The position numbers and the translations under genes are program-made. This document shows, piece by piece, positions 1 through 11,684 of a DNA stretch of 64,000 nucleotides. Position 1 is the stretch's first letter, and each line of letters opens with the position of its first letter. Origin of the DNA: Ornithodoros turicata (lineage: Eukaryota; Arthropoda; Arachnida; Ixodida; Argasidae); assembly GCF_037126465.1 (NCBI RefSeq), contig NW_026999298.1, forward strand, positions 1 through 64,000, in the 5' to 3' direction. The notes beneath the pieces are model-generated. The model saw nothing but the letters and a program-made list of their open reading frames with translations. It made no database searches and was not told where the DNA came from.

Positions 1-3000
1 GGTCTTTCTCTTCGTTTTTGGTAAAACGCACTCGTCAGTTGTCGCCCCGTGGTGGCATACGAATTGCTGCGGTGTACTGTTGCTTTCTACTTAGATGAAC
101 GAAGACGAAACACAAAGTAAAGACAAAATTTATCCATGTCATACTGTAAAGGATTTGCAGTGAAGCATTACAAATTCCACTCCCAAACTACCATGTAGGG
201 GCCTCACATCAGACAGCATAACAAAAAAAAAGAGAACGCTCAAAACTAATAACGAATCGTGAGCAGAAGAACAAAACATGAAACAGGAAATCATTAGAAA
301 TAACCCGCGCACTTCCGTTGCCCGCTCGCCCTCAAGGCTACTGAGCACCGACAACGGCGAGACTCTACATATTCGACGAAGCCCTAGGTCTTTCTCTTCG
401 TTTTTGGTAAAACGCACTCGTCGGTTGTCGCCGCGTGGTGGCATAGAATTGCTGCGGTGCACTGTTGGTTTCTACTAAGATGAACGAAGACGAAACCCAA
501 AGTAAAGACAAAATTTATTCATGTCATACTGTTAAGGATTTACAGTGAAGCAATACAAATTCCACCCCTAAACTACCACGTAGGGGCCTCACATCAGACA
601 TCATAACAAAAAAAAAGGAAAACGCTCTAAACGAATAACGAATCATGAGCAGAAGAACAAAACATGAAACAAGAAATCATTAGAAATAACCCGCGCACTT
701 CCGTTGCCCGCTCGCCCTCAAGGCTACTGAGCACCGACAACGGCGAGACTCTACATATTCGACGAAGCCCTAGGTCTTTCTCTTCGTTTTTGGTAAAACG
801 CACTCGTCAGTTGTCGCCGCGTGGTGGCATATAATTGCTGCGGTGCACTGTTGGTTTCTACTACGATGAACGAAGACGAAACACAAAGTAAAGACAAAAT
901 TTATTCAAGTCATACTGTAAAGGATTTGCAGTGAAGCATTACAAATTCCACTCCCAAACTACCATGTAGGGGCCTCACATCAGGCAGCATAACAAAAAAA
1001 TAAAACTAAATAAACAAAAAAAAACGAAAATAAACAGAAAAAAGGAAAACGATCAAAACGAGTCACGAATCATGAGCAGAAGAACAAAACATGAAACAGG
1101 AAATCATTAGAAATAACCCGCGCACTTCCGTTGCCCGCTCGCCCTCAAGGCTACTGAGCACCGACAACGGCGAGACTCTACATATTCGACGAAGCCCTAG
1201 GTCTTTCTCTTCGTTTTTGGTAAAACGCACTCGTCGGTTGTCGCCGCGTGGTGGCATAGAATTGCTGCGGTGCACTGTTGGTTTCTACTAAGATGAACGA
1301 AGACGAAACACAAAGTAAAGACAACATTTGTCCATGTCATACTGTAAAGGATTTGCAGTGAAGCATTACAAATTCCACTCCCAAACTACCATGTAGGGGC
1401 CTCACATCAGACAGCATAATAAACACACTCAAAACGAAAAAGGAATCATGAGCAGAAGAACAAAACATGAAACAGGAAATCATTGGAAATAACCCGCGCA
1501 CTTTCGTTGCCCGTTCGCCCTCAAGGCTACTGAGCACCGACAACGGCGAGACTCTACATATTCGACGAAGCCCTAGGTCTTCCTCTTCGTTTTTGGTAAA
1601 ACGCACTCGTCAGTTGTCGCCGCGTGGTGGCATACGAATTGCTGCGGTGCACTGTTCGTTTCTACTAAGATGAACGAAGACGAAACACAAAGTAAAGACA
1701 AAATTTATCCATGTCATACTGTAAAGGATTTGCAGTGAAGCATTACAAATTCCACTCCCAAACAACCATGTAGGGGCCTCACATCAGACAGCATAACAAA
1801 ACAAAAGGAAAACGCTCCAAACGAATAACGAATCATGAGCAGAAGAACAAAACATGAAACAGGAAATCATTAGAAATAACCCGTGCACTTCCGCTGCCCG
1901 CTCGCCCTCAAGGCTACTGAGCACCGACAACGGCGAGACTCTACATATTCGACGAAGCCCTAGGTCTTCCTCTTCGTTTTTGGTAAAACGCACTCGTCAG
2001 TTGTCGCCGCGTGGTGGCATGCGAATTGCTGCGGTGCACTGTTGGTTTCTACTAAGATGAACGAAGACGAAACACAAAGTAAAGACAAAATTTATCCATG
2101 TCATACTGTAAAGGATTTGCAGTGAAGCATTACAAATTCCACTCCCAAACAACCATGTAGGGGCCTCACATCAGACAGCATAACAAAACAAAAGGAAAAC
2201 GCTCCAAACGAATAACGAATCATGAGCAGAAGAACAAAACATGAAACAGGAAATCATTAGAAATAACCCGTGCACTTCCGCTGCCCGCTCGCCCTCAAGG
2301 CTACTGAGCACCGACAACGGCGAGACTCTACATGTTCGACGAAGCCCTAGGTCTTCCTCTTCGTTTTTGGTAAAACGCACTCGTCAGTTGTCGCCGCGTG
2401 GTGGCATGCGAATTGCTGCGGTGCACTGTTGGTTTCTACTAAGATGAACGAAGACGGAACACAAAGTAAAGACAAAATTTATCCACGTCATACTGTAAAG
2501 GATTTGCAGTGAAGCATTACAAATTCCACTCCCAAACTACCATGTAGGGGCCTCACATCAGACAGCATAACAAAAAAAAGGAAACGCTCAAAACGAATAA
2601 CGAATCATGAGCAGAAGAACAAAACATGAAACAGGAAATCATTAGGAATAACCCGGGCACTTCCGTTGCCCGCTCACCCTCAAGGCTAGTGGGCACCGAC
2701 AACGGCGAGACTCTACATATTCGACGAAGCCCTAGGTTTTTCTCTTCTTTTTGGGTAAAACGCACTCGTCAGTTGTCGCCGCGTGGTGGCATACGAATTG
2801 CTACGGTGCACTGTTGGTTTCTACTAAGATGAACGAAGACGAAACACAAAGTAAAGACAAAATTTATTCATGTCATGTTGTAAAGATTTGCAGTGAAGCA
2901 TTACAAATTCCACTCCCAAACTACCATGTAGGGGCCTCACATCAGACAGCATAAAAAAGAAGAAAGAAAACGCTCAAAACGAATAACGAATCATAAGCAG

Positions 3001-3467
3001 AAGAACAAAACTTGAAACAGGAAATCATTAGGAATAACCCGCGCACTTCCGTTGCCCGCTCATCCTCAAGGCTAGTGAGCACCGACAACGGCGAGACTCT
3101 ACATATTCGACGAAGCCCTAGGTTTTCTCTTCTTTTTGGGTAAAACGCACTCGTCAGTTGTCGCCGCGTGATGGCATACGAATTGCTGCGGTGCACTGTT
3201 GGTTCCACTAAGATGAACGAAGACGAAACACAAAGTAAAGACAAAATTTATCCATGTCATACTGTAAAGGATTTGCAGTCAAGCAATACAAATTCCACTC
3301 CCAAACTACCATGTAGGGGCCTCACATCAGACAGCATAACAAAACAAAAAGAAAGAAAACGCTCAAAACGAATAACGAATCATGAGCAGAAGAACAAAAC
3401 ATGAAACAGGAAATCATTAGAAATAACCCGTTCACTTCTGTTGCCCGCTCGCCCTCAAGGCTACTGA
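1..3467. repeat. 387-bp satellite array, about nine units, open at the left window edge
   Basis: The same unit recurs with anchors (the GAGCAGAAGAACAAAAC block) at about 253, 643, 1070, 1445, 1834, 2221, 2605, 2993 and 3380, so the spacing is mostly 384-390 bp, with one 427 and one 375. Units differ by point changes and by the length of an A-rich stretch (for example 225-232 and 989-1042). The first bases are mid-unit, so the array continues to the left. It stops abruptly at the 3' tail of a LINE near 3467. Each unit has an open frame of about 66-70 codons on each strand, but these look like by-products of the repeat. Most likely a tandem satellite; no similarity to a known family was recognised. 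Confidence 0.95.
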
Positions 3468-3488
3468 GCTGATGATGATGATGATGAT
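3468..3488 (-). repeat. (GAT)n / (ATC)n tail of the LINE
   Basis: A short trinucleotide run lies exactly between the satellite and the end of the minus-strand LINE. On the minus strand it reads as an ATC repeat after a GCCATAAAAACTCGA-type end. Simple-repeat 3' tails are typical of several non-LTR retrotransposon clades, including I-like ones. Confidence 0.75.
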
Positions 3489-3616
3489 TCGAGTTTTTAT
3501 GGCGCATGAGCAACTAAGGCTATAATGCGCCAATACTGTGATATATGATCTCTTTACCGGCTAAAAGATAACGATCAATTTAAAACTGATATAAACATAA
3601 AAAAATATATGTGAAT

Positions 3617-6537
3617 TCATATATCTCTTAGGTATCCAGTGTCCCTAAAAACCTTGTAAACTCTGCTAAAACTTACAAGCGGCTCATCGCCCAGCAAAAG
3701 GGCTCGGTGAAGAGGAATTCTATACCGGTAGAACTCAGAAAAATGAGTTTGGCGATGATGTTCCTGGAGAGGGCAGCTGATGAGAATGTGAAGAATAGAC
3801 AACTGCTCAGCACAGTGCACACACTGAGGTGGGTCCCTCTGGAGAATTAAAAATCCATGTGTGAGAAATGTGTTGGCGATACGCAAACGAGACATGACTA
3901 CTTCATAGAGCCTCTCTTTGAAAACTCCTGCGGATAACTTCGTACTTTTAGGGCATATGTGGAGGCAAGGTAAAATCTCCGCCTTTCTAATGACCACTCG
4001 TTGCACTCCACATAGAGACTCTCGACCGGCGATGTGCGAAACGCTCCCAAGACCAGTCGCAGTCCCTGGTGGTGGACAGGGTCTAGAGCTTTCAAGACGG
4101 ACTTTCGTGCAGAGCCGTACACGACAGATCCATAGTCAAGCTTGGAACGGATGCAAGATCTGTAGATGCGGCGCAGAACCTCACGGTCTGCACCCCAGGA
4201 TCGATGTGACAAGATTTTGAGAATGTTCAGAGATTTCCCACATTCACTTTCTAGGTTGCTTATGTGAGGGTTGAAAGTGAGCTTGCGGTCAAAAAGTATA
4301 CCCAGGAATTTATGCTCAGATTTGACCGTAATATCTTGGCCATTCATTTTAAGTTCTGGCTCAGGAAACATACCCCTTACTCTTGAGAAGGGTACGCAAA
4401 CCGTTTCCTCAGGTGAGAAATTAAACCCATTCTCACATGACCATTTTGCTAATTTGTTTACACAGAGCTGGAGTTGTCTCTCACATCTTGAAATGCTTGT
4501 AGACGAATAAGATATCTGTACATCGTCAACGTATAGTGAGTACATGACGGATGGCGGAATAGCGTGAACAATAGAGTTAATTTTGACTATGAAGAGTGTG
4601 ACACTCAGAACAGAACCCTGTGGTACACCGTTCTCCTGAATAAAAGAACGTGAGAGTGATGTGCCCAACTGGACTCTAAAAGTTCTGTCCTGTAGAAAAT
4701 TTGCGATGCAGCGCGACCGCGTACACCGAAATTGTACAAGTCACGAACGATACCATATCGCCATGCCGTTTCGTGTGCTTTTTTTAGATCGAAAAATATG
4801 GATATACAATGCTGTTTTCTGACAAACGCCTCCCTGATGACAGTTTTCAGCCGCAACAGATGATGCGTGGTTGAGTGGACGGCTCTAAATCCGCACTGAT
4901 ACCTGTCGAGACATCCATTTTCTTCGAGGAAGTACATCAGGCGGCAGTTAACCATGCGCTCGAAGGTTTTGCCTAAACAACTTGTAAGGGCTATAGGCCA
5001 GTAGCTACATGCATTGGAAGGATCTTTCCCTGGCTTCAAAAGTGGAACGACTGTAGCCACCTTCCAACGAGATGGGAGTTCACCCTGATTCCAAGCTGAA
5101 TTGAAAAAGTGCAGGATAACTTCTAGTGATGTTTTTGATAAGTGCTGCAACATGCTGTACGTGATTCGATCTGGCCCAGGTGCTGTTTGTCTTGGAGACG
5201 ACAGAGCACGCAGCAGCTCCATCATACAAAATGGTTTATTAAAAGCATGGCTGTCACTTGTGCCATATGTGATTTTGAATATCTCAGCATTATCTTTGAC
5301 TTTTAAGAAATCCCTGGTGTAGTGAGAGGAGGAAGAAACACTCTGGAAGTGTTCTCCCAACACATCTGCCTGTTCTTCCAAACTTTGGCACACCGCACCA
5401 TTCCTCTCCAAAAGGGGAATAGAGAAGCTTGTGTAATTGCCCTTTATTTATTTTTTTTGTCGATCCCACACAACCTTAGTTGGGGTACTGCTATTCAAGG
5501 AGGAGACAAAACGCTTCCATGATTCGCTCTTTGCTTGTCGGCGTGTCCACCTAGCTTTTGCTCGAGCTCTCTTAAACGCCAGTAGATTTGCTGGGGTTGG
5601 ATACCGCCGGAACCTGCCCCAAGCACGGTTCTGCTCTTTTCGTGTATTTCCACAGTCCTCCGACCACCAGGGCTTGCAACGTCTGGGCAGTTGACCCGAT
5701 GACTGTGGAATGGACTTGGTTGCTGCTTTTACAAGAACGTCTCTGACATAGTTATTTGCATCATTAATGTTCAGCCCAAGGAGGGACTCTATAGAAAGTG
5801 TGGCTTCTTGTTTAAAGAGGTTCCAGTCTGCTAACTGTGTCTTCCAACGAGGTGGGCGGGTTTTAATTGCACCTGATGGTCGATTGATCTCTAAAACGAC
5901 AGGGAAGTGATCGCTACCATAGGGGTTTTCGTCCACTGTCCATGAAATGTCCTGAAATACAGATGGACTGCACAGCGAAATATCAATGGCTGAAAAGGAC
6001 TGCGAAGCAGCATTAACATGAGTAGCGTTTCCTGCATTGAGCATGCAGGTTGGCAAGGATGCTAATAATTTCTCAAACATTTTACCTCGGGTGTCAACTT
6101 TGGAACAACCCCAGAGCAAATGATGCGCATTGAAATCTCCCAGTACTAGAAAAGGCGATGGGAGTTGATTAATAAGATCCTCAAGCTGGTCTCTGTTCGA
6201 CCCTGACTGATGGCGGTAGGTATAAAGAGCATACCGTCACTACACGGTCAGTGCAGATCTGTACAGCAATGGCCTCAAGATTTGTGGAAAGTGGAACGTC
6301 TCTCGTGGGAAGTGTTCTAGCCGTGAGAATGGCCACACCTCCGGAAGCACGTGCCGTGTTCGTTCGGTCCTTACGATAAACGTTCCACCGTCGGAGGTGG
6401 AAAGGGGTGTCTGAAATCAAATTTGTTTCTTGGAGACAGAAACAGACAGCATGATGTTTGTCTGCCAAATCATGGACGTCATCAAGATTTTTCAGCAAAC
6501 CCCGGTAGTTCCACTGAATAATGCTCTGGGAACTCAT
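3617..6537 (-). pseudogene. LINE ORF2: endonuclease plus reverse transcriptase, frameshifted
   Basis: Successive open pieces on the minus strand make one broken polyprotein. Piece 6537-6181 has the endonuclease start (IIQWNYRG, then CLQETNL with the catalytic Glu). Piece 6119-5448 has SAIDISLCSP and GSDHFPVVL (Asp-His). Piece 5411-4605 has RT blocks TAPGPDRITY, GFR and FFDLKKA with the first catalytic Asp. Piece 4668-3898 has NGVPQGSVL and the intact YVDD box. Piece 4006-3617 has a C-terminal Cys/His segment. The GDFNAHHLLWG motif lies across the break near 6120-6180. A usual Arg in the RT is Trp (SYWPIALTS), and no RNase H domain is visible between thumb and C-terminus, so it may be deleted near 3920. 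Not functional as it stands. Confidence 0.85.
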
Positions 6538-6676
6538 GAGAAATGTACAGAAGAGGAAAAAGAATATGGACTGAACCAGTACTCTAAGGTGTAAAGACCT
6601 TGTGGAACAACTGTCTATGAATGCGGAGGGATTAAGGAGCTTGTATTCTCGGTGGAGGAACCCTTTGTTGTTGTTC

Positions 6677-7846
6677 CTAAGCTTTTCCTCCTCGTCCTCG
6701 GCCAGCTTTTTTTGACCAGCTTGGTAGACTCGAAGACGACTTCTGAGAGCAGCAGTCGTCGTCATCGAGATCCATGCTCTGACTCGTGTTCTGAGACAGG
6801 CCCATGGCAATCCCGTCCCAAACGGAGGGGGATGCAACAACCTCCTTTGAGGTTAACATTGCATCTCCCTGGCTGTTCGTCTGAGAGGCCACTGGAGGAG
6901 AACCCTCAGTGCCCCTCTCTTTGTGTTGGGGAGTGTGGAGGGGAGCCCCAGAGGTCTGGGTCTCCACCGATACTCTGAGTGGTGCCACTCCCCTGCGCAC
7001 CACATCAGAGAAGGTTCCTTTTTTCTGGAACGCCAATTGTGCCTTTGCTGCACTGTATGTGATATTTTGCTCCGTTTTTAGCTTGAGGATCTGTTTCTCC
7101 TCCTTCCAACAAGGACATGATCTAGAGTAAACAGGGTGGTTACCCTTACAATTGGCACACTGAAAGTCATTGCTGCACGACTCTGACGAATGGTCTTTGC
7201 CGGTGCACTTAGCACAGACGGGCTGCCCACGGCATACCTGAGAACCGTGGTCAAACCGCTGGCACTTGTAACAGCGACTCGGATTTGGGATGTAAGCCCT
7301 CACATTGCAACTGTGGTAACCGGCTTTGATTGTGTCTGGCAGCTTGTGGAGCTTGAAAGAAAGGATGATGTGTTTTGTTGGGATTTCTTTCCCATCCCTA
7401 CGCATGACTATTCGCTTTATAGCTACCACACCGTGCTGTTGTAGGCCTTCTTGGAGTTCCGATTCCGAACAGTCAAGAAGGTCGCTCTCAGAAATTACTC
7501 CTTTAACAATGTTGAGACTCCGGTGTGAACTTACTGTGACAGATATCCCATTGATGTTTGTCAGTGAAAGAAGCGCACTGCTTTGCTCTCGCTTTTCAAC
7601 ATGGACCTGGATATCTCCAGAGCCCAGTTTCTTGGCATTGTATTCTTTACCTATCAGCTGTTCAACTGCTTTCGCTATTACAAAAGGAGATACCTTTGAC
7701 AGTGGTCTTATGTCATCATTAGAGTGGACAACCAGAAACTTTGCAAACCATGGCTCGGGTGTTGAGGTATTTAAATCAATTTGCTGGTACTCGGTGCGGA
7801 ACCGTTTCCGATTCCGATCTCGGGGTTTTAAAGAAGAGGAAGCCAT
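6677..7846 (-). CDS. LINE ORF1: gag-like nucleic-acid-binding protein with three CCHC knuckles
   Basis: An open frame of 389 codons starts at the ATG at 7844-7846. I chose this ATG over the upstream one at 7912 because the basic MASSSLKPRDRNRKR start looks like a genuine gag N-terminus and the upstream part is leader-like. The middle third looks like an RNA-recognition-type fold. Three Cys/His knuckles follow at about residues 210-265: C-x2-C-x4-H-x4-C twice, then a C-x2-C-x3-H-x5-C variant. The C-terminus is Ser/Asp rich and ends in a Gly/Arg/Lys tail. In this family ORF1 binds element RNA in the ribonucleoprotein. The frame is intact, in contrast with ORF2 downstream. Confidence 0.8.
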   Translation of the reverse strand: MASSSLKPRDRNRKRFRTEYQQIDLNTSTPEPWFAKFLVVHSNDDIRPLSKVSPFVIAKAVEQLIGKEYNAKKLGSGDIQVHVEKREQSSALLSLTNINGISVTVSSHRSLNIVKGVISESDLLDCSESELQEGLQQHGVVAIKRIVMRRDGKEIPTKHIILSFKLHKLPDTIKAGYHSCNVRAYIPNPSRCYKCQRFDHGSQVCRGQPVCAKCTGKDHSSESCSNDFQCANCKGNHPVYSRSCPCWKEEKQILKLKTEQNITYSAAKAQLAFQKKGTFSDVVRRGVAPLRVSVETQTSGAPLHTPQHKERGTEGSPPVASQTNSQGDAMLTSKEVVASPSVWDGIAMGLSQNTSQSMDLDDDDCCSQKSSSSLPSWSKKAGRGRGGKA

Positions 7847-8340
7847 AAAGGTGACAATACAATTCGATGCAAGGGTCCTGCCGCCCACCACGGAGCCCAA
7901 CCAGGGGACCACGTTTGACGCAGTAGCAGGTACGCCTACACTATACCCAAGTGCAGCTTCTGGAGAGTGAAAGACTGCCCAAGGTTAACCCTTGCTGCCA
8001 AAGAAGGTGAAAAGAGGAAAAGGAGAGAAAGAAGGAGACCAAGGAAGAGAAAGTAATGAAAAGGGAGATGGCGACTAGCTGAATAATCCTGGCCGGGCCT
8101 TCCAGGACCACCCGACTATGGGAAGCAGGGGCCAAAACGGTGTATTGCTTTCCCGGAGGGGCCCGGAAGGGTCCGAAACAACCTCCGGGTCCACTCAACC
8201 GCCAGGATCCCCTTTTCCCCCGACACGGGAAAGCCACGCACAACTATACGTGGGGGTCTCCTTCCTGCAGCGACCCAACCGTTGGTGCAGGAGGGGGCTA
8301 CTGCGGCTGCTGTCGGGCGATGGGGGCGCCACATTTATAT

Positions 8341-8609
8341 ATAGTAAAATAAAATGATTAGAGCTGTATAAGTACTCGAGCGTCATCGTACGTGATTTTA
8401 CCATAAAATTGCTTTTGTACCGCTCTCGCTGGATGAGCCCTCGGCCATTCCCCGCTAACGGGACTTTGCCAATCTGTCTTCCCGCACACAGACCTAGCAC
8501 TAATTTTTCCGCTGTTTCACCTTTCTTGGTGCCGACGACAAATCACTTTTCTGAATCGAGCGAGCGTGGTTTGAGTCAGCATGAGCTACGCTGGCACGGC
8601 AGGCTCAAA
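8341..8609. other. Short unique stretch between LINE and inverted repeat
   Basis: Nothing recognisable was found here: no long open frame and no repeat shared with the rest of the window. It separates the 5' end of the LINE from the outer edge of the large inverted repeat. Confidence 0.5.
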
Positions 8610-8611
8610 GC

Positions 8612-9340
8612 CTACGGTAAGGTACACGCTTTGACTTCTGGAACACGACTGCTGACTCCGAAAAACTGACTCCGATTGAAGTGCTGATTCCGACTGAAAG
8701 GTCGAATATTTTAGTGAAGTATGCATGAACCCCCTCTAATAAAGCAAGGTACACTGAAGGAAACGAAAAGAAAAAAAAAGAAGCCAAGAACGCAAACACA
8801 CAGAAACGAAGAGCAAAACGCAGCACTGAGCATTAGCCTGAAAGGTGCACTCGCACTTGCACCTCTCAATAGGCTGTTGTGGCATCTAAAAAACGCTGAA
8901 AAAGGCTACAATCCAACAGAGTCGACATGATGATGCAGGCAACCGCGAAAATGCTGCATGCTGCATTTAGGCGTTTATAGGCATTTATAGGCAAGAGCGT
9001 CAAAATCCCAGGCCTTAAAAATTCAGTCCTTAATAATTACCAGTAGACTTTTTTATTTTTATTTTTATTTTTTAAGAACAACAGCAGTGCTTGAGAAGTT
9101 CGGTTTAAACTGTCAAAGTTTGTAACGTCCGAGTTCCGTGCCTGCGAAGTGATCTGCGCCATCTGTTGGCCTTTCTCTCTCTCCGCGTCTCTGTGTCGTG
9201 TGCTCGCTGCTGTTTGCAAAATCTCGCATCCGAGTGATTTCAACGAATGTGTGGTTGACGTTCCTGTGTTTTGGAATATACAAACAGTGTACCTTCGCAA
9301 TAAAATGCTTGCTGCACTCGCGACAAATGCACTGTCTCGT
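8612..9340. other. Non-coding outer part of the left arm
   Basis: No gene was recognised. At 8645-8700 there are short CTGACTCCGA-type micro-repeats, and an AATAAA lies near 8739. An A/T-rich stretch with a poly-T run lies at 9048-9075. The same sequence is in the right arm at about 47960-48655. Short open frames in both orientations are not conserved in length between arms. Confidence 0.5.
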
Positions 9341-9344
9341 CTGA

Positions 9345-10700
9345 TGTATCGTATAATCACCAACGGTGGGGTTGAAGACAGAAGCATATGTTGGAGAGTG
9401 GGGCTGCTGGTGTGAAATCAAAATACTAGACTCAAGTGCATTCTCTCCCTGATGACAAGCTCCCTTGCTTTGCTCGCGAAGGGTGGCTTGGTTTGGCACG
9501 AAGATATTGGAGGAGTAGCAGGAAGATCAAATGTATCACACTTTACAGAGGTTGTGATACCCGCGTGGCAGAGTTTTAAATTGTGACCAGGTGGCGCCGT
9601 CGTGGACTTCAACTCAAACTGTCGCAGGAGAGGGCATCTTCTAGATGGAGCGCGCCTCCAGTCCACACTCGTCTTCCTTCGCTCTTTGATGGAACGATGC
9701 CATCTTGAAGGCGTAGAGCAGATGCAGACGTCATACAGCGTTGCACGTCACAACTGCCGATCGGCAATGTTATGGGAATGTTTCGGAGGGACTCAGAACA
9801 GCTTAGAGATTCTGCAAAGGGTGCCTACTTGAAACTTCTCGGTGTCTTCCATCTGCTGGGTGACTGACGTGGTTTCCACAAGGAGGTGGCCGAGAAAGCC
9901 AGGACAGTAAAATTCTTGCTTTGGAGGCAGTGCATGAAAAGGAATTCACGAACATGTAGTAGCACTTCCAAGCGCTTTAACGAGGTGCTGTAAACGACTT
10001 GTAGAGGAAGACCATGGACGTCAAGACACTGTCGATGGAAAGCAGCACCAACGGTAGAATCAAAAACTGTTGCGTGTGTTGGAGTATCGGGCGAAGACAG
10101 TGCAGGAGGTAAACAGGAAGATAGAAGGACGTGACAGACCTTGTGGTGGCTGTGTGGCAAAGGTATATTGTCTGAACAGCTGGTGCCGTCGTGGGCTTCA
10201 GCTGAAACTGTCGCCGGAGAAGGCATTTTCTAGATGGAGCGCGCCTCTAGTTCACACTCCTGTTCCTTCGCTCGTTGGCGAGATGACATCTTGAAGGCGT
10301 AGAGCAGATGCAGACGTCCTAAGGCGTTGCATGTCACAACTGCCGATCGGCAATGTTATGGGAGTCTTCGGGAGGGACTCAGAACAGTGGAGAGATTCTG
10401 CAGAGCGTGCCTTCTGGAAACTTCTCGGTGCCTTTCATGTGCTGGATGCCCGACGTAGTTGGATAGTGAAGCGCTTGTATTCGAGGTAGTGCATGGAAAA
10501 TCTTTCACGAGCAGCAGTTCCAAGAGCTTGAACGAAGTGGAGTCAACAACTCGAAGAGGAAGGTCATAGACATGAACTCACTGTCGATGCAACTGAGCTG
10601 CGCGGACGATGTCATTGAACACCGTTGCATATGTTAGAGTATCGGCCTACTGGTGGTAAATCAATATCATATACGTGGGTAAATGACGACTCAAATGGCA
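9345..10700. repeat. Degenerate tandem repeat, about 590-bp units, left-arm copy
   Basis: The block around TAGATGGAGCGCGCCTC (9642 and 10232), followed by CTTGAAGGCGTAGAGCAGATGCAGACGTC (quoted only as a landmark: the first ten bases occur at 9707 and 10293), recurs about 590 bp apart. A third partial unit is suggested by the TGTTGGAGT-type landmark at about 9390, 10060 and 10632. The same array is in the right arm at about 46700-47960 with 588-bp spacing, so it predates the inverted duplication. No function was recognised. Confidence 0.75.
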
Positions 10701-10934
10701 CAGCAGATGTTACAGTGAGACAGGCAGGTGCTTTAAGTCCACCAAGCAGTTTAGCATAGTTTTACTCAGTCGTTGGCGCCGTAGAAGTTGAACGCACTTG
10801 GAATTTGGTGACGGGAAGACAGATAATCTATAGTGCCTGCGGTGGTGGGCGTAGAGGGGGGCGAACCCCCTCTATCCTTCCTCCCAACCCCCCACCACCG
10901 CCAACGGCACCAATAATTTCGTGTGTGATGGTAG
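10701..10934. other. Spacer with a C-rich tract
   Basis: No gene was recognised. A polypyrimidine CCTCC/CCCCC-rich tract at 10860-10905 separates the degenerate repeat from the membrane-protein ORF; the right arm has the complementary G-rich tract at 46455-46500. Confidence 0.5.
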
Positions 10935-11171
10935 CTACACGCAAATCATTGGTGCCGGTCGTAAGACCCGCTGCCATTTACAGAGGCAGCAGATCTTACA
11001 CAAGAAAATGACTGCCGCTAGGAATACCAGAAGGAGCATCCGGTATTCCAGCGGCTGAGACGGCCGCTCGACCGAATATCTTGGCCACGGCGGGTTTATA
11101 CGGACCTCGAAGGACGCGCATAAACCCGTGGCGTGAAACAGCAGCGCAACCAGCAACACTTTGGAATACAT
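10935..11171 (-). CDS. Small predicted signal-peptide/single-pass membrane protein, left-arm copy
   Basis: The 78-codon frame starting MYSKVLLVALLFHATGLC has a hydrophobic signal-like N-terminus, a short Pro-rich extracellular part (about residues 19-43), a hydrophobic segment MLLLVFLAAVIFLCKICC (about 45-62) and a short basic Cys-containing tail. The frame extends 19 codons upstream to an ATG at 11226-11228; I prefer the internal ATG because the signal-like segment begins there. The right-arm copy (46185-46421) has the same length and a stop at the same codon. Differences in the last two thirds are mostly third-position changes, which suggests past selection on the protein. It could be a host gene caught in the duplication or an accessory exon of a transposon; no family was recognised. 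Confidence 0.45.
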   Translation of the reverse strand: MYSKVLLVALLFHATGLCASFEVRINPPWPRYSVERPSQPLEYRMLLLVFLAAVIFLCKICCLCKWQRVLRPAPMICV

Positions 11172-11228
11172 TGAAACCAAGAAAAGAGAGCACCATTTTA
11201 ATATCAAGGGGGTACTTCCCATCGTCAT

Positions 11229-11684
11229 CTATGGTGAACGCGTCGTTCACTAAATCACCGCGTCGTGGCGTGTTGTCTTATTATAAATTTTTTAAATGTG
11301 TATTGCACGAAGCACATGTTGGTTTGGCCGTTTTGTCCCTTCTGTTCATGACTACTTCGGAAACCTAAACCTCACTGTATATAACGTGATCCGACAGAAA
11401 GCTACCCAACGAAAACCGGTGTGTCCTGCTAATGCGAACTGAAGCCGCTGCAAACAAAGAACAGGAAATCACTAAAACACTGTACTCTTTGGTGCACTGC
11501 CAAACGCGTAAGAAATGCGCATTGCAACGAGAGGAAGGACGGTGCCTGCACTGTGACTATGGTGAGCTCTCACGTACGTCACGCAATGACGTCATGCACA
11601 TGTGGTCCCGCCCACTGGTGGTCACGCTTCTGGAGCCAGCTGAACTCTGTCCTCGTGGTATTTGTTTTTGTACCACTCGACGCT
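11229..11684. other. Region upstream of the THAP gene, left arm
   Basis: No gene was recognised. The stretch up to about 11605 has a counterpart in the right arm (about 45760-46110). From about 11607 to 11978 the left arm has sequence absent from the right arm, which includes the THAP start exon and a MITE. Confidence 0.5.

Larger units (their letters stand above)
3466..8340 (-). mobile_element. Decayed I-like non-LTR retrotransposon (LINE), minus strand
   Basis: Reading the minus strand, the element has a GC-rich 5' leader (about 8340-7850), a gag-like ORF1 with three zinc knuckles, an ORF2 with apurinic endonuclease then reverse transcriptase, a C-terminal Cys/His segment, a 3' UTR and an ATC-repeat tail. 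Domain order and the gag knuckles fit the I/Jockey superfamily (inference by eye). It is about 4.9 kb and nearly full length, but ORF2 is split by frameshifts. It sits at the edge of the satellite, and the satellite does not resume on its far side, so no target duplication could be confirmed. Confidence 0.88.

Noticed and set aside
139..3513. Repeated 63-107-codon open frames in the 387-bp satellite taken as a gene family
   Set aside because: They occur in every unit on both strands, start at arbitrary ATGs, have no domain, and follow from a unit length divisible by three.
9113..10226. Minus-strand frames of 128 and 133 codons in the degenerate repeat as protein genes
   Set aside because: They are not conserved in length in the right arm, are interrupted by the 590-bp repeat structure, and show no clear domain.
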